A model generated the notes under the pieces. It made no database searches. It was given only the letters and a program-made list of their open reading frames with translations, and was not told the origin of the DNA. Source: CAZFIO01 sp964519585 (GTDB lineage Bacteria; Bacillota; Clostridia; Tissierellales; Tissierellaceae). Taken from it: 11,075 bases of DNA. The stretch covers positions 1 to 11,075 of the forward strand of contig CAZFIO010000066.1 of the NCBI GenBank assembly GCA_964519585.1, in the 5' to 3' direction. A program made the position numbers and the translations under genes. Within the stretch, counting starts at the first letter, position 1. Each line of letters opens with the position of its first letter. Shown here one piece after another: positions 5,546 to 10,981 of the stretch.

Positions 5546-5810
5546 ACTATTAATAATTTTGCCCTACTATGATCATAACCTTCAATACGAAGGTATTCAT
5601 ATGCAGAACTTATATTTTTGAAATTTCCTTCTTCAAATGTATTTATAGTCAACTTAATTAAATTGATTAAGGATTGCAGGAATATTAGTTCTGCACTTCC
5701 TGATTTAAACTTGAAGAAGTATTGATCTTCGTCGTTATTCTTGTGGTTATTTCAACGATTATTTCGTCAAATAACCCATTACAATCTGTCGTATAATTTA
5801 TAGAAAACAT
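5530..5810 (-). pseudogene. Frameshifted small gene, last in operon 4
   Basis: From ATG 5810, inside the end of the upstream gene, the frame reads MFSINYTTDCNGLFDEIIVE. It then continues sensibly only after a one-base shift near 5750-5755, as NNHKNNDEDQYFFKFKSG and on to KLLIVKEEA with TAA at 5530-5532. Adding one A to the short A run there joins both halves into a 93-residue protein. Each half looks coding and neither alone has both a start and a stop. A sequencing or assembly error in the homopolymer is as likely as real inactivation. The family is not recognised. The start overlaps the previous gene by about 30 bases, with GGAG directly before ATG. Confidence 0.6.
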
Positions 5811-6072
5811 CTCCTGTGGCAGTCTCGTCATATTTGACAAGATAACCACTTTCTATTAGGTGGTCTATTACTTGGGTTTCCAGCCACCTATCCATTTCTT
5901 CTGGATTCCCGTTAAAAAAACCATCGTGGTAAACTTTTAGTTTTCCTATAGGACTATAATACTTCAAGTCCCTTAAATTTTTACTAACTGCTACGTAAGT
6001 ATCTAAGGTACTCACGTAAAACGTTTCAAAGTTTTCTGTTTCTTTCAGTTTTAATTCTCCTAAATCAAGCAT
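5779..6072 (-). CDS. Hypothetical protein, 97 aa
   Basis: The ATG at 6072 follows AGGAGGATGATACG. The protein begins MLDLGELKLKETENFETFYV, which suggests beta strands, and continues with SPIGKLKVYHDGF (about 40-52) and a helical C-terminal half (PEEMDRWLETQVIDHLIESG, 57-76) ending GDVFYKLYDRL. An alpha-plus-beta domain without catalytic motifs is likely. It comes 100 bases after a short upstream gene; that gap holds two hairpins. I do not recognise the family. Confidence 0.72.
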   Translation of the reverse strand: MLDLGELKLKETENFETFYVSTLDTYVAVSKNLRDLKYYSPIGKLKVYHDGFFNGNPEEMDRWLETQVIDHLIESGYLVKYDETATGDVFYKLYDRL

Positions 6073-6108
6073 CGTATCATCCTCCTGTTTTTTTATATTG
6101 TTATATAA

Positions 6109-6130
6109 CCGCCTAGTCGCAATTGGGCGG
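6109..6130. repeat. GC-rich stem-loop upstream of the 97-aa gene
   Basis: CCGCC (6109-6113) pairs with GGCGG (6126-6130), extended by wobble and A-T pairs to about eight base pairs around the loop TCGCAA. It is the only GC-rich patch in an AT-rich intergenic stretch. On the minus strand no U-run follows directly, so it is not a convincing terminator; an mRNA processing or stabilising hairpin is possible. Confidence 0.5.
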
Positions 6131-6144
6131 CATTCTATCAGCAG

Positions 6145-6168
6145 AATTATAAATAATTATTTATAATT
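6145..6168. repeat. Perfect 24-bp AT palindrome
   Basis: Bases 6145-6168 read the same on both strands (AATTATAAATAA and its complement). It starts four bases after the stop of the 55-aa gene on the minus strand. It could be a protein-binding site or a hairpin at the 3' end of that gene. AT-only palindromes arise easily in such DNA, but 24 bases without a mismatch is long. Confidence 0.6.
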
Positions 6169-6171
6169 TAA

Positions 6172-6339
6172 CTACATCTTTAATACTGGAACTTCTAACT
6201 CTTTCGCTAGAGCTTCAGCAAATTGTCTTGCTTTATCCTCGCTTAAAAAAGAAGCATAATTATCTTTTTCAAGCTTTTCTTTAGACAACTGAACAAAATA
6301 ACTAATATGATCCTTTGTCCCATAAATAATTTTAACCAT
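6172..6339 (-). CDS. Small hypothetical protein, 55 aa
   Basis: ATG 6339 overlaps the end of the HAD-like gene by eight bases, within TAATGG, and the strong site GAAGGAGG lies eight bases upstream, so translation is coupled. The product starts MVKIIYGTKDHISYFVQLSK and ends in a helix (SEDKARQFAEALAKELEVPV, 33-52). A short beta strand followed by helices suggests a small alpha/beta fold. No family is recognised. Size, codon use and spacing support a real gene. Confidence 0.75.
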   Translation of the reverse strand: MVKIIYGTKDHISYFVQLSKEKLEKDNYASFLSEDKARQFAEALAKELEVPVLKM

Positions 6340-6868
6340 TATAACAACCTCCTTCTGCTAAATCCTTTAAATCCTCTAAATCCTCTAACATATCGGTCCA
6401 ATTAAATCTGTTTGGCAGCCCTATATTATAAGGCTGCTTTACAGTTAATGTAACAAAACCGTTTTTTATATAGCTATCTATTTCAGATGGTGCATCATCA
6501 ATAGCTATGTCTACATTTAATTGCTTTGCTAAGGTCGATTTGTTTTTAGAGAAAAACAATTTTCCACTAGGATAATTATTTTTTCTTAACCAGAGCCTAG
6601 TTACAAACTCTGCAACCTTTGGTCTAGCAGTAATGTAAACGATAACGTTTTTATTACTCAACTCCCTAAGAACTTTCACCGAATCATCCAGTGGCCTTGC
6701 ATTTAAAAAAATATCTAAATGCTCCTTAAAATAATTCGGTTTACCTGCAAGACCTGGATGGAAATATTGAGTAAGATCAGGTTTACGTCCCAATCTTACT
6801 TTTAATTCTTTTTCAACATCAGCAAGAGTATTACAAATGTCGACAGCAATTATCTTATTTAAGACCAT
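6332..6868 (-). CDS. HAD-superfamily 5'-nucleotidase-like protein (NT5C type)
   Basis: This 178-residue protein shows the HAD pattern. Motif I is IAVDICNTLADV (7-18) with the probable nucleophile D10; motif II is VYITARP (77-83) with T80; a Lys lies near 108-115; motif IV is VDIAIDDAPSEI (119-130) with D124 and D125. A helical cap-like insert (RKPDLTQYFHPGL to FKEH) follows motif I, as in the deoxy(pyrimidine) 5'-nucleotidase family, so phosphate removal from a nucleotide or related small molecule is likely. Position 12, normally the acid/base Asp, is Cys, which could impair or change activity. The start ATG 6868 has AAAGGAGAGAGG upstream. The tail is acidic with Leu repeats (DMLEDLEDLKDLAEGG). 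Confidence 0.82.
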   Translation of the reverse strand: MVLNKIIAVDICNTLADVEKELKVRLGRKPDLTQYFHPGLAGKPNYFKEHLDIFLNARPLDDSVKVLRELSNKNVIVYITARPKVAEFVTRLWLRKNNYPSGKLFFSKNKSTLAKQLNVDIAIDDAPSEIDSYIKNGFVTLTVKQPYNIGLPNRFNWTDMLEDLEDLKDLAEGGCYNG

Positions 6869-6882
6869 AAACCTCTCTCCTT

Positions 6883-7026
6883 TTAAACGTAAAAATACGT
6901 TTCTTCATTTATCTTTTCTACAGAGAATTTAATGTTTTTATCATAATTTAACTTTTTATGATATTTTTCAAGATTCTTAAACGTATTCCCAACATCAAGA
7001 TAATCCTCTAAAGATTTTGCACACAT
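6883..7026 (-). CDS. Very small hypothetical protein, 47 aa
   Basis: ATG 7026 is chosen because AAAGGAGGG lies just upstream; reading back to 7071 would run through the end of the previous gene. The product starts MCAKSLEDYLDVGNTFKNLE and is mostly helical and Lys/Asn/Tyr-rich, ending EETYFYV. Its last codons form AAACGTA-TTTT-TACGTTT (6886-6903), a small hairpin just before the ribosome binding site of the HAD-like gene. No family is recognised. Confidence 0.65.
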   Translation of the reverse strand: MCAKSLEDYLDVGNTFKNLEKYHKKLNYDKNIKFSVEKINEETYFYV

Positions 7027-7046
7027 TCTATCACCCTCCTTTTTTA

Positions 7047-7220
7047 CTAAGAAATTAGCCTGTAATAGCAATTCCTTAATTTTAAATCTCTATTTTTGTC
7101 AGAGGCAGGTATCACTTCTACCTCTTTATTGCTTTCTTTCTCTCTTACAACTAAGACATTAAACTCAGTTGTAACAACAAACCCTTTCTTTTTTAATAAA
7201 TGCAGCATTTCTTTAAACAT
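7047..7220 (-). CDS. Very small hypothetical protein, 57 aa
   Basis: ATG 7220 follows AAAGGAGATGTCCAT, so the upstream in-frame TTG is rejected. The product begins MFKEMLHLLKKKGFVVTTEF and then has two likely beta strands (NVLVVRE, KEVEVIPA) and a short basic tail ending NCYYRLIS. It may be a small alpha/beta protein; the function is not known. It is followed 20 bases later by the 47-aa gene. Confidence 0.7.
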   Translation of the reverse strand: MFKEMLHLLKKKGFVVTTEFNVLVVREKESNKEVEVIPASDKNRDLKLRNCYYRLIS

Positions 7221-7243
7221 ATGGACATCTCCTTTCAGCACAA

Positions 7244-7305
7244 CAGTATTAAAAGTTTACAGACAACGACCTCTTCATAATTTTATAAACCTAATTTTAA
7301 TACTG
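7244..7305. repeat. 11-bp inverted repeat between the 184-aa and 57-aa genes
   Basis: CAGTATTAAAA (7244-7254) and TTTTAATACTG (7295-7305) are perfect arms, with a second inner pair GTTTA (7255-7259) and TAAAC (7286-7290). The loop of about 26 bases remains. The sequence lies just upstream of the ribosome binding site of the 57-aa gene and may set relative expression by structure or mRNA cleavage, or be an operator. No gene fits the 7221-7329 interval. Confidence 0.55.
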
Positions 7306-7329
7306 CTTGCAGTTATATCATCCTCTACC

Positions 7330-7884
7330 CTAACTGCCTAAAATTTTAAGGCTTAGTTCCTTCCTTTGAGATACAAAATGATCTCGTACCCGCTTGTATC
7401 TCAATGCGTTTTTTTGGGCCTCAGAGTTATCGAAACTCTCTGTTAGCTTATTCTCAACCTCAAAGAGATAGGCTAACTTTATTGTTACGAAAGTGAGCAA
7501 ATCTTTCATTTGGACCTGAGTCCTTAGTCGAGCTATATTCTTATCTTCTATATTCATGTTCGAGTATAGCTTTTCTAAGCTTCTATAGACTCCCATCGCT
7601 ATTTCGTAAGACTCTTCTGAATTCCTGCTTTCAGCTCTAAGATATCTCACAAGATTTACCCAGCCTTCCTCTGAGCCTTCACTATCTTGTAAAAGTCTCA
7701 CCCCTCTTTTATAATTCTCAAAAAATGAAAGAATAGTTTTCCCCACCAAAAATGCTATATCTCTGTTTTTAGTGTAATATTCTTCCTTTTCTCTGTATTC
7801 TACAGAGAAATAAGAATTGTTTACGAGAAATATACTTACTTTGTCCTCTGTACCAAGTTCTTTTACAAGTTGTTTCTTTACCAT
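7330..7884 (-). CDS. Helical hypothetical protein, first gene of operon 4
   Basis: This 184-residue protein starts at ATG 7884 with AGGGAGGATGATATAA upstream. After a beta-rich N-terminal part (KVSIFLVNNSYFSVEYREKE, 15-34), it is predicted to be almost all helix to the end, with many Glu, Arg, Leu and Ser and no Cys-rich or catalytic motif. The helical part could be a dimerisation or four-helix domain. The last residues are basic. It is the first gene behind the duplicated structured leader, which ends at its start codon. I do not recognise the family. Confidence 0.75.
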   Translation of the reverse strand: MVKKQLVKELGTEDKVSIFLVNNSYFSVEYREKEEYYTKNRDIAFLVGKTILSFFENYKRGVRLLQDSEGSEEGWVNLVRYLRAESRNSEESYEIAMGVYRSLEKLYSNMNIEDKNIARLRTQVQMKDLLTFVTIKLAYLFEVENKLTESFDNSEAQKNALRYKRVRDHFVSQRKELSLKILGS

Positions 7885-7978
7885 TTATATCATCCTCCCT
7901 TTTTATTTAATGCAATAAAAAAAGACCATAATGGGGGTAACCCAAATATAGTCCTATCATCGCATTATAAAGTTTTAT
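7882..7978 (-). repeat. Duplicated 97-nt leader, copy A
   Basis: These 97 bases (start codon of the 184-aa gene and the leader upstream of it) are identical to 10979-11075 except at two positions. On the minus strand the copy contains GGACTATATTTGGGTTACCC pairing with a downstream CCATTATGGTC arm, then a run of seven T, then a stem arm AUUGCAUU that can pair with an upstream AAUGCGAU (7959-7966 with 7909-7916), then the ribosome binding site. An intrinsic terminator or attenuator inside a leader, or a conserved DNA element, fits. The copy is placed upstream of a different gene than copy B. The proteins behind the two copies share no similarity that I can see. Confidence 0.85.
7917..7954 (-). 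terminator. Terminator-like hairpin in leader copy A (possible attenuator)
   Basis: Bases 7924-7930 pair with 7947-7953 (one G-U pair on the minus strand), and TGGG 7932-7935 with CCCA 7941-7944 closes the inner stem. A run of seven T follows on the minus strand (7923-7917). It lies about 33 bases before the start codon, downstream of the promoter at 8035-8063, so read-through would have to be controlled for the 184-aa gene to be expressed. Confidence 0.6.
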
Positions 7979-7986
7979 AAACCTCC

Positions 7987-8010
7987 TGTAGAAGAAAGTT
8001 TCCCTCTACA
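7987..8010 (-). other. Upstream leader hairpin next to a Shine-Dalgarno-like GGAGG
   Basis: On the minus strand a 10-bp stem (UGUAGAGGGA with its partner ending UCUACA, including G-U pairs) closes a four-base loop. GGAGG follows directly (7986-7982). A ribosome site there would lie about 16 and 21 bases from ATG 7965 and ATG 7960, too far for normal initiation. Confidence 0.45.
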
Positions 8011-8034
8011 ATAAATAAATATTTAATTAATAAC

Positions 8035-8063
8035 ATTATACCAAATAATACTATTGTTGTAAA
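8035..8063 (-). promoter_or_regulatory. Sigma-A promoter of operon 4
   Basis: On the minus strand TTTACA (8063-8058), a 17-base spacer and TATAAT (8040-8035) match consensus at 11 of 12 bases. The -35 box touches the terminator of the preceding gene. The sequence TTACAACAATA over the -35 and the upstream spacer equals one half plus centre of the palindrome at 1903-1920. Transcription would start near 8028, giving a leader of about 144 nt. Confidence 0.75.
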
Positions 8064-8100
8064 GCATAAAAAGATAGGATAATACCTATCTTTTTATGCT
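8063..8100 (-). terminator. Intrinsic terminator after the GHKL-zincin gene
   Basis: AGCATAAAAAGATAGG (8063-8078) and CCTATCTTTTTATGCT (8085-8100) form a perfect 16-bp stem with a six-base loop. It lies 15 bases after the stop of the 658-aa gene and ends the two-gene operon on the minus strand. The 3' end touches the -35 box of the next promoter, so the two operons are packed back to back. Confidence 0.8.
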
Positions 8101-8115
8101 CTTTTTATGCTTTTT

Positions 8116-10092
8116 TTATAAGGAAAGATACACTCCGACAATTTCATCGTATATTAAATCTTCCATTTGAGCGTGCTCTTTCGTGTTATCTTCTGTCTTA
8201 TAGATAAGATGGGCTAATTCATGAGCTACCGTCTTAAGATTTGCCATTAAAGCCTTGTACTCATTTACCCCCAGTCCAGTACCAGGGCCATTTAAATTAA
8301 ACCTATTAAGTCCCAAGGCTCTTCTGTCTAAAATGATAGTGTTACCGTCTGTAAGTCCAAATAGTACTATTTGGCCTTTTTTGTTTTCTATAACTTCTCT
8401 GTGTATAACCCTATTATCTAAAACAGTTTCTACCATTAATTTAAGGTACCCAATTTTAAATGTGTTATATGGAAGCCCATAATAGGAGCAGATAGGCATA
8501 AGAAGTTTTATAAACTTTTCTTCTTTTTTTGTTCTAAGTTCTACGCCCCATTTAAAATTGGTTTTTTTTATGCCACTTTCTATGTCAGTAATATAAGGAA
8601 CATTGTTGTTCCTAAAAACTCTTTCGTGGAGAATATTCTTGGAGATAAAAACCTTTACCCCATAATACTCAACCTTTGCAATAAGGTCCTGGTAATCTTC
8701 TACCTCGTTCGATTTTACCCAAACCTTGCGGATAGTCTTCTTGAGTATATTTCTAAGGCTATCCTTTTTCTTTTTACTTTTAACAGTTTTCACCGTTTTA
8801 GATGATGTTACTTCTTCGTTTTCTTCTGAGAAACTGTCCAAATGTTCCTCAATATTTACCTTCCTGTAAATAGCATCACCTATAGAAAGTAAAACAACAT
8901 TCTCAGCAATTTCATCTACATTGTCAAACTCTTCTATTGGATAAACTGGATTGTCAATAGCATCTCTGTTTTTAATCCATTTATAAGTAGAAGATGTATT
9001 TAACAATTTTTCGATTAACTGTTCATCTTCACCCGTGCCTATGTTATCAGTTAGTGAAAGCTGTAGGTTTCTTCCACTTATTTCATCTAGCAGCCTATTA
9101 AAGGCCCTTTGTTTATTTGCGGGATTGATATCCTCGACGTTTCTAATGTCAGTTTTAACTTCTAATATTAAATCGTCTGCCAATAGATACCCTTCATAAT
9201 CTTCTACATCAAGAACCGCATCTATTTGATAAGAATACTCTTCAATATCCCGCGGGTCACCAGATTTCACTATGTCAAGATATAGGTCTTTTCTGCACTC
9301 TTCTAGCTTTTGCATAAAAACCGTTCTATTATTATCCCTTATGACATTTTTTCTGTCAGGCTCCTGCAAGGTTAAAGTTTTTTTATTAACTTCACATACT
9401 CCTCCAATGTACTCAGAAGGATAAAAGTTATCAATAAGTCTTCTTTCATAATAGACATCTACGCCTCCATACCTTTCCGGGTATAATGTAGCAGTAAATA
9501 ACCTATTTGAATAGGTTTTGCAAAAAGGATGTTTTTTAGCCTCTTCGTATAAGTCTTTTTTATCAATCTTGTTTCCATTGATAAAAACATCGAAGTTCTG
9601 AGTTTCCGCATCAGAGACAATTCTCTTTAACAATACCTCATTTTCTCTATGAAACTTATGGGAATAAATTGTAACTTCGAATCCTTTTATTTTTTCTAAT
9701 CCAAGTTCTACAGCTGCATTAAGATTATTTTCATTAAATATCTTATCAACTGTTAAGGAAATCGCCCATTTATTTGAGCGTATTTTTATACCTTGGATAC
9801 CTTCAATAGCAAGCCAACTCCAAAGTCCAATTCCAAACCCTTCATCTGTTGACTCCCAATTAGAGTAATCAAGTTTAAGAATATCCCCTGGAGTCTTGCT
9901 TCCAAGGCCATCATCCTTAAAAGACATACTTCCGTTACCTATATCTATATCCACCTTTTTAGCTCTAGCCCTTTGTGAATTTTGAAATAGTTCCGTAATA
10001 AGAACCAATCTATCACTAAAGGTTTTCCCTTCATAGATTTTTTTGAGTTTTGCAATTACATCAATTGTTATTGCAATGTTTGTCTTTTCCAT
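8116..10092 (-). CDS. GHKL ATPase fused to a C-terminal HELAH putative zinc-peptidase domain
   Basis: The 658-residue protein has a GHKL (histidine kinase/gyrase/Hsp90/MutL/MORC) ATP-binding domain at about 25-230: N-box ITELFQNSQRA (32-42; E34 and N38), DDGLGS (60-65; D61) and GFGIGLWS (85-92). A transducer-like part continues to about 270. The middle (270-430) is acidic and rich in Asp/Glu. A Lys-rich linker (TVKTVKSKKKKDSLRNILKK, 433-452) leads to a C-terminal domain with VAHELAHLI (622-630), an HExxH zinc-metallopeptidase motif, followed by KEHAQMEDLIYDE (638-650), whose E644 or E650 could be the third ligand. ATP-driven conformational change coupled to proteolysis is inferred. It lacks a kinase H-box, so it is not a sensor kinase. 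The start has AGGAGG. It follows the 283-aa gene by 37 bases. Confidence 0.82.
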   Translation of the reverse strand: MEKTNIAITIDVIAKLKKIYEGKTFSDRLVLITELFQNSQRARAKKVDIDIGNGSMSFKDDGLGSKTPGDILKLDYSNWESTDEGFGIGLWSWLAIEGIQGIKIRSNKWAISLTVDKIFNENNLNAAVELGLEKIKGFEVTIYSHKFHRENEVLLKRIVSDAETQNFDVFINGNKIDKKDLYEEAKKHPFCKTYSNRLFTATLYPERYGGVDVYYERRLIDNFYPSEYIGGVCEVNKKTLTLQEPDRKNVIRDNNRTVFMQKLEECRKDLYLDIVKSGDPRDIEEYSYQIDAVLDVEDYEGYLLADDLILEVKTDIRNVEDINPANKQRAFNRLLDEISGRNLQLSLTDNIGTGEDEQLIEKLLNTSSTYKWIKNRDAIDNPVYPIEEFDNVDEIAENVVLLSIGDAIYRKVNIEEHLDSFSEENEEVTSSKTVKTVKSKKKKDSLRNILKKTIRKVWVKSNEVEDYQDLIAKVEYYGVKVFISKNILHERVFRNNNVPYITDIESGIKKTNFKWGVELRTKKEEKFIKLLMPICSYYGLPYNTFKIGYLKLMVETVLDNRVIHREVIENKKGQIVLFGLTDGNTIILDRRALGLNRFNLNGPGTGLGVNEYKALMANLKTVAHELAHLIYKTEDNTKEHAQMEDLIYDEIVGVYLSL

Positions 10093-10129
10093 TATATTAA
10101 CCTCCTAATATCTTCTTTTATATTTCCTC

Positions 10130-10981
10130 CTAGGCAGCAATAAAAGTTCTGGTCCAGTAATCAGACATCATTCCATAAATCTTTATTATTGAGTATCCAT
10201 GCCCCCCATCTATAGACATATTTACCATTTGTTTAGGAATAGTTAGCCTTTTATCGATTTCTATACCTAAAAGACTTCCAGAACCGCTCCAAAAATCTAT
10301 CAATCCACAACTAGTACCCTTATCAAGAATTATATCTTGAGGATTTTCAATATAATTAATGTACTGCCATAGAGTCATTTTTACACTAAATACCAGTGCA
10401 TTCATATGGGAGCAAGAATTAATAAGTTCATTAAAAACACTTTGTAAAAACTTATTATTCTCGTCATGCTCTCCTTTAATTACTGATATTAAATCCTTTC
10501 TACCATAGCCTTGTTCTTTCAAAAGCCATAAAATGCTTGACTCTTCCATTATTTCCAAATCCTCAACGTCGTCAGCATAATAGTTTAGGAAATTATTGCA
10601 GGTATAGTCAAAATCTTCATCGCCTGTATTTGCAATAATATTGACTAAGATTTCCTGATTTTCATAATGGGAGTAAGGAAGATTGAAATATACATTTTCT
10701 CTTAACCAATCCATTATCTTATCTTCATTCTTGTAGTTAGTAAATTTAGACCTTATATCAGAATATAGATAATCGTATTCAAAGAAATCATAATCACTAA
10801 ACTGGTCATAAAAAGCTTCTTTAGGATTTTTAGACCTTACTATCTTCATAATAGTAGTATCATCAAATTCATCCCAATAATCAGCGTAAATATCACAACT
10901 ATATAATCCGTATTTATCCTTTTTAAAGCCTCTCCTTTCTAAATCTTTTATTACCTTTTCTTTTAAATCTCTTTCTAACAT
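10130..10981 (-). CDS. Acidic hypothetical protein, partner of the GHKL-zincin gene
   Basis: This 283-residue protein starts at ATG 10981 with AGGAGGATGATATAA upstream. It is strongly acidic in the first 140 residues and very rich in Asp, Tyr and Phe (SDYDFFEYDYLYSDI, 62-76), helical in the middle, and ends in a less acidic alpha/beta part with a Gly/Ser-rich segment (FWSGSGSLLGIEI, about 229-241) and GGHGYSIIKIYGMM. No known domain or signal peptide is seen. It is the first gene after leader copy B and precedes the GHKL-zincin gene by 37 bases, so the two probably work in one pathway, perhaps as a substrate, adaptor or regulator of the ATPase. A DNA-mimic-like role is only a thought from its acidity. 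Confidence 0.78.
   Translation of the reverse strand: MLERDLKEKVIKDLERRGFKKDKYGLYSCDIYADYWDEFDDTTIMKIVRSKNPKEAFYDQFSDYDFFEYDYLYSDIRSKFTNYKNEDKIMDWLRENVYFNLPYSHYENQEILVNIIANTGDEDFDYTCNNFLNYYADDVEDLEIMEESSILWLLKEQGYGRKDLISVIKGEHDENNKFLQSVFNELINSCSHMNALVFSVKMTLWQYINYIENPQDIILDKGTSCGLIDFWSGSGSLLGIEIDKRLTIPKQMVNMSIDGGHGYSIIKIYGMMSDYWTRTFIAA

Noticed and set aside
7963..7971. Two-codon leader peptide ATG-CGA-TGA in leader copy A
   Set aside because: It is too short to judge and lies about 16 bases from the nearest GGAGG, so there is no real support.
8116..10092. Sensor histidine kinase
   Set aside because: There is no phospho-accepting His box, no sensor or membrane segment and no response regulator; the GHKL domain is at the N-terminus, as in Hsp90- and MORC-like proteins.
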